NCBI RefSeq assembly: GCF_020165195.1
Contig: NZ_JAIUHR010000006.1
Location: forward strand, 166,636-230,635
DNA: 64,000 nucleotides
Source of the DNA: Mesorhizobium sp. CA14
Lineage (GTDB): Bacteria > Pseudomonadota > Alphaproteobacteria > Rhizobiales > Rhizobiaceae
Reading direction: 5' to 3'
Part shown: positions 44,345-53,175 of the stretch, piece by piece
How positions within the stretch are numbered: position 1 is the first letter of the stretch
How the letters are laid out: every line of letters starts with the position of its first letter
Made by a program: the position numbers and the translations under genes
Notes under the pieces: model-generated
Databases searched by the model: none
What the model was told of the DNA's origin: nothing
The model's input: only the letters and a program-made list of their open reading frames with translations

Positions 44345-45958
44345 ATGTCTCAATTGATCCGCATGTCGCGGCGCCGCTTGTTGGCGTCCGGGGGAAAGGC
44401 GGCGATGTTCGTCGCCGCGACCGGTATTGCACCGCAGTTCATTCGTCCCGGCCGCGCCTTCGCGGCGGACGCGCTGGCGCCCGGCATGATCGGCGGGCCG
44501 ACCGGCTTCGACGGCGCCGAGCGCTACCAATACGGTCCCGACACGCCGGAAGGCCGCGCCATCGAGGCGGCCAAGGCACTGAAGGCGGCCGGCAAGGCGC
44601 CGGCGAAAATCGTGCTTGGTCTGTCGGACGGCTCGATCGGCCAGTTGACCAAGCCTTTCCCGGCCGGCGCGCCGTCAATCAAGGATCTGTGGGAAAAGGA
44701 AACCGGAATCGCGATCGAGATCGTCGGCCTGCCGAACGGCCAGGAATTCACCAAAACGATGCAGGACATCTCCACCAAGGGTGGGGCCTACGACATCTAT
44801 TCGACCGAGTGGAACCGCCTTGGCGATCTCGCCGAAACCGGCGGCATCGCCAAGCTCGACGACTTCGTCGCCAAGCACAAGCCGGAATGGGATGATCCGA
44901 AGCAGGGCTACGTCAACGGCGCCAAGGGCGTGTCGCTGCTCAACCAGTATCGCGGCTCGACCTATGGCGTGTCGCTGGACGGCGACTTCCAGACCTGGGT
45001 CTATCGCACGGATCTGTTTGGCGACGCCGCCGAGCAGAAGGCCTTCAAGGACAAATACGGCTACGACCTCGCTCCGCCGAAGACCTGGAAGCAGCACAGC
45101 GACGTCGCGGCCTTCTTCCAGCGGCCGGACAAAGGCCTGTTCGGCTCCACCGACCTGCGCAACCAGGGCTGGGGCTACACCAACTGGTACCAGCGCTATG
45201 TCTCGATGGCCTCGCCCAACCAGTTCCTGTTCGGCGACGACGGCAAGCCGCTGATCAATTCCGAGCAAGGCATCGCCGCCACCAAGGAATATGTGGAGTC
45301 GCTGGCGCATCATTCGCCGGATGCGATCTCGTGGGGCTGGCCGGAGCAGTATGGCAACTTCGCCAAGGGCGGCGCGGCGATGACCTGCGCGTTCTCCAAC
45401 CTGCCGAAATTCCTCGACAATGCCGGCAACAAGGATTCCGCCGTCACTGGCAAGATCGGCTCCATGCTGCCGCCGGGACGCGAGATCGACGGCAAGCTGA
45501 TCAGCCGCTCGGTGCTGTGGTTCTCGCTGACCGGCATGGTGTCGTCGCAGTCGAAGAATCCGGAGGCCGCCTACCTTCTGCTGCAGTGGCTGGGTTCTGC
45601 CCGGATCTATGCGTGGATGAGCGCCAATCCCGGCGGTTATCTCGATCCGTTCCGGCTCTCGGACTTCTCCGATCCGCTGGTCCGCCAGACCTATCACGCC
45701 TACCACATGGACGTGGTGCGCGAGACGGTGGCGCGCACGGTGCCGACCATCAACTATCCGGGCGCCACCGCCTTCCATAACGCGCTCGACGAGAACCTCG
45801 TGGCCTCGCTGACCAAGGCCAAGACGCCGGAGCAGGCGATGGCCGACACCGAACGCGAGTGGAAGAAGATCGCGCGCCGCATCGGCGAGGACAAGCTCCT
45901 CGAAGCCATCAAGACCAACAAGGAGGCCTGGCCCACGGTTCTCGATCCGATCAGCTGA
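44345..45958 (+). CDS. Carbohydrate ABC transporter, Tat-exported binding protein
   Basis: 537 residues, large for a solute-binding protein. The N-terminus has a twin-arginine signal (SRRRLLASGGKAA, residues 8-20) with cleavage near AFAAD, so it is probably exported folded. The mature part shows the extracellular solute-binding family 1 pattern (LPNGQEFTKTMQDISTKGGA, DIYSTEWNRLGDLAETGGIA). Ligand unknown; the neighbours (two permeases, two ATPases, dehydrogenase, isomerase) point to a sugar or polyol. The ATG at 44345 sits behind a strong ribosome site. Confidence 0.82.
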   Translation: MSQLIRMSRRRLLASGGKAAMFVAATGIAPQFIRPGRAFAADALAPGMIGGPTGFDGAERYQYGPDTPEGRAIEAAKALKAAGKAPAKIVLGLSDGSIGQLTKPFPAGAPSIKDLWEKETGIAIEIVGLPNGQEFTKTMQDISTKGGAYDIYSTEWNRLGDLAETGGIAKLDDFVAKHKPEWDDPKQGYVNGAKGVSLLNQYRGSTYGVSLDGDFQTWVYRTDLFGDAAEQKAFKDKYGYDLAPPKTWKQHSDVAAFFQRPDKGLFGSTDLRNQGWGYTNWYQRYVSMASPNQFLFGDDGKPLINSEQGIAATKEYVESLAHHSPDAISWGWPEQYGNFAKGGAAMTCAFSNLPKFLDNAGNKDSAVTGKIGSMLPPGREIDGKLISRSVLWFSLTGMVSSQSKNPEAAYLLLQWLGSARIYAWMSANPGGYLDPFRLSDFSDPLVRQTYHAYHMDVVRETVARTVPTINYPGATAFHNALDENLVASLTKAKTPEQAMADTEREWKKIARRIGEDKLLEAIKTNKEAWPTVLDPIS

Positions 45959-45985
45959 TCCGCCTCCCTGGATCAGAGCCGGAGG

Positions 45986-46010
45986 GGAGGGGCGTCAGCT
46001 CTTCCCCTCC
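45986..46010 (+). promoter_or_regulatory. Intercistronic hairpin after the Tat binding-protein gene
   Basis: GGAGGGG (45986-45992) pairs with CCCCTCC (46004-46010) around an 11-base loop, in the 81-base gap before the first permease. It could stabilise the binding-protein message. A register shift of the purine run gives alternative pairings. Confidence 0.45.
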
Positions 46011-46039
46011 TTCCTTAACGCCACCAGCAAAGCAGCCAC

Positions 46040-46900
46040 ATGAAGCGTTCCGTTCCCTTCGAGATATTCCGCTATGCCGCGATCCTCGCGGCGATGGCGG
46101 TGACGCTGGTGCCGATCCTGTGGATGGTGTCGATGGCTTTCAAGCCGATCGGCGAATGGTCGGCGACCGGCGCCGACCTGACCTGGTGGCCGAAGCAGCC
46201 GACGCTCAGCAATTTCCAGTTCGTGTTCGGCCACTCCACCAATGAGCTGATCGTCGCGCTCGACCACACGGCGGTGAAGCCGATCCTGTCGTCGCTGCTC
46301 TCGGCCGTGTTCGGGACCGTGATCGCCATGTCGGCGGGCACCGCCGCCGCCTACGGCCTTTCGCGTTTCGGCTCGGGCCAGAATCTGCCGTTGGCGCTGA
46401 TCCAGCTCAGGCTGTTTCCGCCGATGGCGGTGATGATCCCGGTCATGATCATGTGGGCGTTCCTCAACCTCAACGACACGTGGTGGGGGCTGGCGCTGAT
46501 CTACGGCATCGTCACGCTGCCCTTCGCCTTCTGGCTGATGAAGACCTTCTTCGACGACATGCCGCGCGAGATCGAGGAGGCGGCACTCGTCGAGGGCTGC
46601 TCGCGGCTGCGCGTTTTCACCCGCATCACGCTGCCGATGATGCGCGCGCCGCTGGCGAGTGCCGCGCTCTTCGTCTTCATCCTCAACTGGTCGGATTATC
46701 TCATCGCGCTGCTGCTCACCACGCGCGAATGGGTGACGATCCCTGTCTACATGGCGTCGCTGTCGTCCTCGATGACCGGACAACTCTACGGCGCCAAGGC
46801 CGCGCTCGGCCTGATCGCGGCGGTGCCGCCGGTGATCATGGGCATCGCCATCCAGCGCCATCTGGTACGCGGGCTGACCTTCGGAGCGCTCAAGCAATGA
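46040..46900 (+). CDS. Carbohydrate ABC transporter permease (MalG-like)
   Basis: 286 residues, first helix near residues 11-32 ([20 protein letters not shown]), and the coupling loop [20 protein letters not shown] near 180-199, as in CUT1 permeases of the MalG group. Ends [14 protein letters not shown], the usual MalG-like tail. Its stop overlaps the next start by four bases. Confidence 0.84.
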   Translation: MKRSVPFEIFRYAAILAAMAVTLVPILWMVSMAFKPIGEWSATGADLTWWPKQPTLSNFQFVFGHSTNELIVALDHTAVKPILSSLLSAVFGTVIAMSAGTAAAYGLSRFGSGQNLPLALIQLRLFPPMAVMIPVMIMWAFLNLNDTWWGLALIYGIVTLPFAFWLMKTFFDDMPREIEEAALVEGCSRLRVFTRITLPMMRAPLASAALFVFILNWSDYLIALLLTTREWVTIPVYMASLSSSMTGQLYGAKAALGLIAAVPPVIMGIAIQRHLVRGLTFGALKQ

Positions 46901-47853
46901 GCGCGGTGACGGCGACGGTTTCGGAGGACAAGATGGGCGCGCGGACGAAGCCCGCCGCGCCTGACGAGGGCGCGCGGCTGGGTTTCCGCCTGACCTTGCC
47001 GGCGCAGATCCTGGTGCTGTTCATCTCGGCCTTTCCGCTCTTGATGCAGCTTTACATCAGCGTCACCGACTGGTCGCCGCTTTCGGGCGTCGGCTGGTGG
47101 AACGCCTGGGAGATGTGGAACAGTTTCGCCAACTACACCGACCTTGCGGCTGACACGCGCTTCTGGAGCGCGCTGCAGCGCACGGCGATCGTCATGCTCG
47201 TCTGTGTGCCGGCCGAGTTCCTGCTGGGTCTCGCGCTGGCGACGCTGTTTGCCGACGACTTTCCCGGCAAGCGGATCTTCTATTCGATCCTCCTGATGCC
47301 GATGATGGTCGTGCCGGCGGTCGCCGGCTACATGTTCTTCATGCTGTTCCAGTCGGGCGGTCCGGTGAACGACATCCTGTCGCGGATCGTCGGCACGCCT
47401 ATCACCATCGCCTGGCTGTCGGATCCGAACCTGTCGCTGATCGCGGTCATGGTCGCCGACATCTGGCAGTGGACGCCGCTGATGTTCCTCATCCTGCTCG
47501 CCGGCCTGGTCGGCGTGCCGGAAGACCAGATGAAGGCGGCGACGCTACTCGGCGCCAATGCCTGGCAGCGCTTCGTCACCATCGTGCTGCCGAAGATGAA
47601 GACGATCATCATCATCGCACTGGCGATCCGGGTGATCGAGAACTTCAAGATCTTCGACACGCTCTACATCATGACCGGCGGCGGCCCCGGCGTCGCCACC
47701 GAGACGATCTCCGTCTACATCTACAAGGTCACCACGCAGGACCTGATCTGGGGCTATGTGGCGGCCATCGCTTTAGCCATCCTGATCGTGCTCTCGGTCG
47801 TCGCGGTCTACGCCATGAAACACATGGCCAAGGCGCGGGAGGTGCCGGCATGA
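46897..47853 (+). CDS. Carbohydrate ABC transporter permease (MalF-like)
   Basis: 318 residues, CUT1 permease. A cytoplasmic N-terminus of about 33 residues precedes the first helix ([20 protein letters not shown]); the coupling loop is [20 protein letters not shown]. The start ATG at 46897 is in the ATGA overlap with the MalG-like gene; upstream in-frame sequence is shadow. It forms the channel with the preceding gene and overlaps the first ATPase by four bases. Confidence 0.84.
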   Translation: MSAVTATVSEDKMGARTKPAAPDEGARLGFRLTLPAQILVLFISAFPLLMQLYISVTDWSPLSGVGWWNAWEMWNSFANYTDLAADTRFWSALQRTAIVMLVCVPAEFLLGLALATLFADDFPGKRIFYSILLMPMMVVPAVAGYMFFMLFQSGGPVNDILSRIVGTPITIAWLSDPNLSLIAVMVADIWQWTPLMFLILLAGLVGVPEDQMKAATLLGANAWQRFVTIVLPKMKTIIIIALAIRVIENFKIFDTLYIMTGGGPGVATETISVYIYKVTTQDLIWGYVAAIALAILIVLSVVAVYAMKHMAKAREVPA

Positions 47854-48935
47854 GCGCCATCCATCTTCAGAACCTGGTCAAGAAATTCGGCGACTTCACC
47901 GCGCTGAAGACGATGGACCTCGAAATCGCCGATGGCGAGTTCATGGCGCTGCTCGGGCCGTCCGGCTGCGGCAAGTCGACGACGATGAACATGATCGCCG
48001 GCATGGAGGAGCCGACCAGCGGCAAGATCCTGTTCGGCGAACGAGACATGGCGGGCGTGCCGATGGGGCGGCGCGGCGTCGGCTTCGTGTTCCAGAACTA
48101 CGCCATCTTCACTCATATGACGGTGCGGCAGAACCTTGCCTACGGGCCGAGGATGCGCGGCGCCGCCAGGGCCGAGATCGATCGCCGCGTCGGCGCCATC
48201 GCCGAGATGCTGCAGCTTTCGCCACTGCTCGACCGCAAGGCGGACCGGCTTTCGGTAAACATCCTGCAGCGCGTGGCGATCGGCCGCTCGGCGATCATGG
48301 AGCCGGCGATCTTCCTGCTCGACGAGCCGCTCTCCAATGTCGACGCGGCCTTTCGGGCGGTGATGCGCACCGAGCTCAAGCAACTGCAGCGCCAGTTCAA
48401 ACAGACGATGGTCTATGTCACGCATGATCAACTGGAAGCGATGACCATGGCCGACCGCATCGCCGTGATGGATCACGGCGTGCTGCAGCAGGTCGGCACG
48501 CCGCTCGAAGTCTATAACAATCCGGCCAATGTCTTCGTTGCGCGCTTCATCGGCGCCCCGGGCATGAACCTGCTCAAGGGCAGGCCCGCGGAGAGCGATC
48601 GCGGGCTGGTGATCGATCTCGGACCGCTCGGCGTCACCCCACCTTTGCCGGACGAACTGGCAACCGCGCTGCGCGCAGTGCGCGGCGACGTGCTTTACGG
48701 TTTCCGGCCCGAGCAGGTGACGCTTGCCGAACGCGGGCTGTCGATGCCGGTGAGCTTCGTTGAGCGGATCGGCGCGCGCACCATCGTCCATCTCGGCGAA
48801 GGCGAGAGCGCGGTGAAGGCGGTGTTCGAGAACGATGTCGGGCTGTCGGTCGGACAGACTGCGGTGGTCGCGCCGCCGGCCTCGTCGGTGCGCGTCTTCG
48901 ACGCCGCGACCGGCTTTGCAGTGAGGGCTGGCTGA
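47850..48935 (+). CDS. Sugar ABC transporter ATPase 1, with a degenerate signature motif
   Basis: 361 residues of the MalK/CUT1 ATPase type. Walker A LLGPSGCGKSTT, Q-loop VFQNYAIFTH, Walker B IFLLDEPLSNVD and switch His VTHDQLEAMT are canonical. The signature motif, however, reads LSVNILQRVAIGRS in place of LSGGQxQRVAIARA: both Gly residues that contact ATP are gone. A C-terminal TOBE domain (YGFRPEQVTLAE) is present. It is directly followed by a second ATPase gene with a canonical signature but an altered Walker B, which strongly suggests they form one asymmetric heterodimer. Two-ATPase CUT1 importers are known in rhizobia (glycerol GlpS/GlpT). Confidence 0.86.
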   Translation: MSAIHLQNLVKKFGDFTALKTMDLEIADGEFMALLGPSGCGKSTTMNMIAGMEEPTSGKILFGERDMAGVPMGRRGVGFVFQNYAIFTHMTVRQNLAYGPRMRGAARAEIDRRVGAIAEMLQLSPLLDRKADRLSVNILQRVAIGRSAIMEPAIFLLDEPLSNVDAAFRAVMRTELKQLQRQFKQTMVYVTHDQLEAMTMADRIAVMDHGVLQQVGTPLEVYNNPANVFVARFIGAPGMNLLKGRPAESDRGLVIDLGPLGVTPPLPDELATALRAVRGDVLYGFRPEQVTLAERGLSMPVSFVERIGARTIVHLGEGESAVKAVFENDVGLSVGQTAVVAPPASSVRVFDAATGFAVRAG

Positions 48936-48937
48936 GC

Positions 48938-49999
48938 ATGTCCGATATCGTTTTCCGCAATGTCACCAAGCGTTACGGCAACACCCTTGCAGTCGACGAC
49001 GCTTCCTTCACCGTCAACGACAACGAGTTCTTCTGCTTCTTCGGGCCGCCGCTGTCGGGCAAGTCGACGATCTTGCGCCTTGTGCTTGGATTAGAGCAGC
49101 CGGATCAAGGCGAGATCCTGATCGGCGGCAAGCCGGTCAACAGCGTGTCGCCGGCCGAGCGCAACGTCGCCATGGTGTTTCAGAACCTGGCGCTGTTCCC
49201 GCATATGAGCGCGCGCGACAATATGCGCTTCCCGCTGGTCGAGCGGAAAGTCGCGGAGCCCGAGATCGAGAAGCGCCTCGCCGATGTCGCGGCAAAGCTC
49301 CATATCGGCCATATCCTGCACAAGCCGCCGGCGCAGCTTTCGGGCGGCGAGCGGCAGCGCGTGGCGATCGCGCGCGCCTTGGTGCGCGATCCGGCGGCCT
49401 ATCTGATGGACGATCCGATCTCGGCGCTCGATGCCAGGCTGCGCGAGGAGACGCGCGTCGAGCTGAAGCGCATCCAGCGCGAGCTCGGCAAGACGCTGAT
49501 CTATGTCACGCATGACCAGGAGGAGGCGATGTCGGTCGCCGACCGCATGGCGATCCTGGAGCACGGCCGCATCCGGCAGATCGGCGCGCCGGCGGAAATC
49601 TACGACCGGCCAGCCAGCGCCTATGTAGCGCGCATGCTGGGATCGCCGATGATGAACATCCTGCCGTCAGTGCACGGCGCAAGCGGGATCGAGGCGGCCG
49701 AAGGGACAATCCGCATTGCCGATGCCAGAGCGCCCGCCGAGGCGATCGAGATCGGGCTGAGGCCCGAAGACATCAAGGTGCGGCCATGGACGGGCAAAGG
49801 GACGGCGGAAGGCCGCCCGGCGCAGGTGTTCGAGGTCGAGCCGCTCGGCGGCTACACCGTAGTGACTTTAGCGGCCGGGCAGGCGCGGCTGAGAGCATTG
49901 CTGCGCGGGCAGCCCGACATCAGGCCGGATGCGATGGTGGCCATATCCTGCGAGCCGGGCCGCGTGCATTATTTCGGCCAGGACGGAGGCGCGCTGTGA
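48938..49999 (+). CDS. Sugar ABC transporter ATPase 2, with Asp for the catalytic Walker B Glu
   Basis: 353 residues. Walker A is the unusual FFGPPLSGKSTILRL (still G-x4-GKST), Q-loop VFQNLALFPH, canonical signature LSGGERQRVAIARAL, and Walker B YLMDDPISALD, with Asp where the hydrolytic Glu (DEP) is expected. Switch His in VTHDQEEAMS. The C-terminal domain is TOBE-like. It begins two bases after the first ATPase stop and is likely its partner: its signature would serve the partner's good Walker sites, giving one complete and one degenerate ATP site. Confidence 0.86.
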   Translation: MSDIVFRNVTKRYGNTLAVDDASFTVNDNEFFCFFGPPLSGKSTILRLVLGLEQPDQGEILIGGKPVNSVSPAERNVAMVFQNLALFPHMSARDNMRFPLVERKVAEPEIEKRLADVAAKLHIGHILHKPPAQLSGGERQRVAIARALVRDPAAYLMDDPISALDARLREETRVELKRIQRELGKTLIYVTHDQEEAMSVADRMAILEHGRIRQIGAPAEIYDRPASAYVARMLGSPMMNILPSVHGASGIEAAEGTIRIADARAPAEAIEIGLRPEDIKVRPWTGKGTAEGRPAQVFEVEPLGGYTVVTLAAGQARLRALLRGQPDIRPDAMVAISCEPGRVHYFGQDGGAL

Positions 50000-50031
50000 C
50001 GGCCGCAACGAGAGAATTTCGGGAGGAAGAG

Positions 50032-51129
50032 ATGGCAGAAAATGGCTTCGAGCCGGATGTCAAGGTTCGCACCAGGGACTACAAGATCGGCTGCGTCGGC
50101 GCCGGCATGATCATGGCCGAGTGCCATCTGGCGGCCTACAAGGAAGCGGGCTTTCCGGTGGTGGCGATCGCCTCGCGCACCAAGGCGAATGCTCAGAAGG
50201 TCGCCACCCGCTGGGGCATTCCGACCGTCCACGACACGCCGGAACAGCTGATCGAGGATACCAACGTCGACATCATCGATCTGGCCTTTCCGCCGGACCA
50301 GCAGCCGGCGCTGATCCGCCATGCGCTGAAGCAGAAGCACATCAAGGCGATCCTGGCGCAGAAGCCCCTGGCGCTGTCGGTCGAGGAAGCCGTTAAGCTA
50401 CGCGACGAGGCGGCGAAGGCAGGCAAGATCCTCTCGGTCAACCAGAACATGCGCTACGACCAGTCGATGCGCGTGTTGAAGCAGATCATCGACAGCGGCG
50501 CGCTCGGCGACATCGTCTTCGCGCAGATCGACATGCACGCGATCCCGCACTGGCAGACGTTCCTTCAAGGCTACGACCGGCTGACGCTCGCCAATATGAG
50601 CGTGCATCACCTCGACGTGCTGCGCTTCCTGTTCGGCGATCCGGACGAGATCACCACGCTGACGCGCAAGGACCCGCGCACCCAGTTCGATCATTCCGAC
50701 GGCATCACCGTGTCGACGCTGCGCTTTCCGTCGGGCGTGCTTGCCGTCTCGCTGGAGGACGTCTGGTCCGGCCCGCGCCAGGAGGGTTACAAGGACGACC
50801 AGCACATCAACTGGCGCGTCGACGGCACCAAAGGCGTCGCCAAAGGCACGATCGGCTGGCCGACCGGTGCGGCCTCGACGCTGACCTACGCTTCGGCCGA
50901 GACGACCGGTGGCGAATGGGTGAGCCCGCGCTGGGAAACGATGTGGTTCCCGCATGCCTTCATCGGCGTGATGGAACAACTGCAGCACGCCGTGAAGACC
51001 GGCACGCCGCCGGCGCTCTCCGTCGCCGACAACGTCAAAACCATGGCGCTGGTCGAGGCGGGCTACCGCTCCATTGCCTCGGGCCGGACGGTCAAGCTCT
51101 CCGAAATCCCGATCAACCCGATCAACTGA
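50032..51129 (+). CDS. Gfo/Idh/MocA-family sugar dehydrogenase
   Basis: 365 residues: N-terminal Rossmann site IGCVGAGMIMAECHL (residues 19-33), the variant AQKPLALSVEEA where most members have EKP, then the alpha/beta substrate domain (NQNMRYDQSMRVLKQ, NMSVHHLDVLRFLFG). Family members oxidise or reduce sugars, inositols and sugar acids with NAD(P). The ATG at 50032 follows GGGAGGAAG; in-frame sequence upstream belongs to the ATPase gene. It lies between the importer and a TIM-barrel isomerase, so it should process the imported sugar. Confidence 0.85.
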   Translation: MAENGFEPDVKVRTRDYKIGCVGAGMIMAECHLAAYKEAGFPVVAIASRTKANAQKVATRWGIPTVHDTPEQLIEDTNVDIIDLAFPPDQQPALIRHALKQKHIKAILAQKPLALSVEEAVKLRDEAAKAGKILSVNQNMRYDQSMRVLKQIIDSGALGDIVFAQIDMHAIPHWQTFLQGYDRLTLANMSVHHLDVLRFLFGDPDEITTLTRKDPRTQFDHSDGITVSTLRFPSGVLAVSLEDVWSGPRQEGYKDDQHINWRVDGTKGVAKGTIGWPTGAASTLTYASAETTGGEWVSPRWETMWFPHAFIGVMEQLQHAVKTGTPPALSVADNVKTMALVEAGYRSIASGRTVKLSEIPINPIN

Positions 51130-51172
51130 AATCACTGACAACTGAATCGCTTACAGGGAGGAATTCAAGATC

Positions 51173-52087
51173 ATGATGCAGGCAGGTATTTTCACGGGCT
51201 ATTTCCCGTACGGCCTCGAGGAAACGGCGAAGAAGATCCGCGGTCTCGGTTTCAACACGGTGCAGCTCGACCTGCACTTCAAGGACATCGACCTCTCGGC
51301 CGGCCAGATCACCACGGACAAGGCCAAGAAGGTGCGCGACACCTTCCGCGACCATAACCTGCCGATCTGCTGCGTGTCGGGCTACACCAACATCATCCAT
51401 CCGGACAAGGCGGAGCGCGAGAAGCGCGTCGGCTATCTCAAGGAAATCATCCGCAATGCGCGCCATTTCGGCTCGCCTTACGTGATCTCGGAAACCGGCA
51501 CCCACAACACCGAGTCCGACTGGGTGCATCACCCGAAGAACAAGACCGAGGAAGGCTTCGAGGAGTGCCGCAAGGTGATCGCCGACCTTGCCCAGACGGC
51601 TTACGACCATGGCGCGGTCTTCCTGCTCGAGACCTATGTCAACAACGTCGTCGGCTCGGTCGAGGAGACGGTGAAGATGTTCGCGCAGGTCGATCATCCC
51701 GGTCTTGGCCTGCTGATGGATCCGACCAACTATTTCGAGACCCACAACATCGACCGGATGGACCAGATCCTGAACCAGGTCTTCGACACGCTGACCGACA
51801 AGATCAAAATCGCGCATGCCAAGGATGTGAAACGCTCGGGCGACGATAAGTCCGAGAAGCATGCCGATATCGGCGATGCGGATGCGATGGAAAGCCACAC
51901 CTTCCGCGGCGTCGGCGAGATCGAGCTGCCGGCGCCGGGCCTAGGCTCGCTGAACTATGACCTCTATCTCAGGCGTCTCGCCGAGAAGCATCCGAACATC
52001 CCGATGATCATCGAGCATCTGTCGGAAGACGACGTGCCGCGCGCCAAGAAGTTCCTCGACGGGAAGCTGCGCGCCAACGGCCTCTAA
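51173..52087 (+). CDS. Sugar phosphate isomerase/epimerase-like TIM-barrel protein
   Basis: 304 residues of the AP endonuclease-2/xylose isomerase-like barrel. Probable metal ligands are in LLETYVNNVVGSVEE (Glu), LLMDPTNYFE (Asp), IAHAKDVKRSG (His) and PMIIEHLSEDD (Glu). It probably isomerises or epimerises the product of the dehydrogenase upstream, or that of the second importer downstream. The ATG at 51173 is used, with AGGGAGGAA about ten bases upstream; a second ATG follows at 51176. Confidence 0.8.
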   Translation: MMQAGIFTGYFPYGLEETAKKIRGLGFNTVQLDLHFKDIDLSAGQITTDKAKKVRDTFRDHNLPICCVSGYTNIIHPDKAEREKRVGYLKEIIRNARHFGSPYVISETGTHNTESDWVHHPKNKTEEGFEECRKVIADLAQTAYDHGAVFLLETYVNNVVGSVEETVKMFAQVDHPGLGLLMDPTNYFETHNIDRMDQILNQVFDTLTDKIKIAHAKDVKRSGDDKSEKHADIGDADAMESHTFRGVGEIELPAPGLGSLNYDLYLRRLAEKHPNIPMIIEHLSEDDVPRAKKFLDGKLRANGL

Positions 52088-52093
52088 GGGTCG

Positions 52094-52124
52094 CGCGGGC
52101 GCCGTCGCGCGGACGGCGCCCGCG
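52094..52124 (+). promoter_or_regulatory. Strong hairpin between isomerase and second binding-protein genes
   Basis: CGCGGGCGCCGTC (52094-52106) pairs perfectly with GACGGCGCCCGCG (52112-52124) across a five-base loop. There is no T-run after it, so it is not a standard terminator. It divides the first and second importer modules and may set their relative message levels. Confidence 0.6.
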
Positions 52125-52155
52125 GCTTGCACGAACACAAGGTGGAGGAAGCGAG

Positions 52156-53100
52156 ATGTTGAAGTTTGGATTGAAGCTGGCGGCCGCGGCGACCGTGCTT
52201 GCCGGCATCGCCTTCGGCTCGGCCGCGCAGGCGGCAGACGACCAGAAGACGTTCTATCTGTTGTCGCATGGCGGCCCGTCGGATGCGTTCTGGATCGACT
52301 GGAATGCCGGCGCGACCAAGGCCTGCGATCAGCTCAAGGTGACCTGCAAGATTTCCTTCAGCGGCGGCGACATGGCGGCGCAGAAGGAGGCCTTCAACTC
52401 GGCGCTCGCCGCCAAGCCCGACGGCATCGCCACCACCTCGGCGCAGCCCGGGCTGTGGACGGAGGAAGTGAAGGCGGCGAAGGCGGCCGGCATTCCGATC
52501 GTGTTCTTCAACACCGACGACCCGGCCACCGGCCGCCAGGCCTATGTCGGCGCGGACCTCAAGGAAGCCGGCGCCATCTGGGCGAAGTATCTCGTCGACC
52601 ACAAGATGGTGAAGCAGGGCGGCAAGGTGTTTCTGCCGGTCGAGGTTCCCGGCGCCAGCTACCAGCAACTCGAGACGGAAGGCATCGCCGGCGTCTTCGA
52701 TCCGCTCGGCATCAAATATGACGTGGTCGATTGCGGCACCGATCCGGCCGGCATCATCGCCAAGATGACCGACTACATGGTCGCCAACAATCCGCCGGCG
52801 ATCATCGCGCTCGGCGATTCCGTGGCGGCCAGCGTCAAGCGGGTGTTCGACGGCGCCGGCATTCCGGCCGGCAAGATCCCGGTCGTCGGCTGGGGCAATT
52901 CCAAGGAGACGGCCCAGGCGGTCAAGGACGGCTTCGTCAACGCCGCCGCCTGGCAGTATCCGTCGGCTCAGGGCTTCATGCCGGTCGCGCTGCTCGGTCT
53001 AGCGGCTTCGGGCGAGCCGATCGGCTACGACATCCATACCTTCGGCCTCTACGACGCCTCCAGCGTCGAGCCGATCCTGAAGCTCTACGACAAGAAGTGA
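52156..53100 (+). CDS. Sugar ABC transporter, periplasmic binding protein (CUT2 type)
   Basis: 314 residues: signal peptide (MLKFGLKLAAAATVLAGIAF, cleavage near AQA-AD) and a type I binding domain of the ribose/rhamnose group (LLSHGGPSDAFWIDWNAG, ISFSGGDMAAQKEAFNSALA, IPVVGWGNS). It supplies the second, ribose-type importer of this block. The ATG at 52156 follows GGAGGAAG. Ligand unknown; the shared block suggests a sugar related to the first importer's. Confidence 0.85.
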   Translation: MLKFGLKLAAAATVLAGIAFGSAAQAADDQKTFYLLSHGGPSDAFWIDWNAGATKACDQLKVTCKISFSGGDMAAQKEAFNSALAAKPDGIATTSAQPGLWTEEVKAAKAAGIPIVFFNTDDPATGRQAYVGADLKEAGAIWAKYLVDHKMVKQGGKVFLPVEVPGASYQQLETEGIAGVFDPLGIKYDVVDCGTDPAGIIAKMTDYMVANNPPAIIALGDSVAASVKRVFDGAGIPAGKIPVVGWGNSKETAQAVKDGFVNAAAWQYPSAQGFMPVALLGLAASGEPIGYDIHTFGLYDASSVEPILKLYDKK

Positions 53101-53106
53101 GAGAAT

Positions 53107-53136
53107 TTGCGCCCGCCGCGCGCGCGGCGGGCGCAA
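53107..53136 (+). promoter_or_regulatory. 30-base perfect palindrome between binding-protein and permease genes
   Basis: TTGCGCCCGCCGCG (53107-53120), CG, then CGCGGCGGGCGCAA (53123-53136): fourteen paired bases on each side of a two-base centre. It begins seven bases after the binding-protein stop and ends ten bases before the permease ATG, so the fold could hide the permease ribosome site as well as protect the upstream message. Confidence 0.7.
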
Positions 53137-53145
53137 GGCAGAAAG

Positions 53146-53175
53146 CATGGTTCAGCAAGTCATGGTTCAGCAAGT
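53146..53175 (+). repeat. 15-base tandem duplication at the permease start
   Basis: CATGGTTCAGCAAGT occurs twice in tandem (53146-53160 and 53161-53175). It repeats the start codon and the first five codons (MVQQV MVQQV), giving two possible in-frame starts at 53147 and 53162. Confidence 0.85.
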
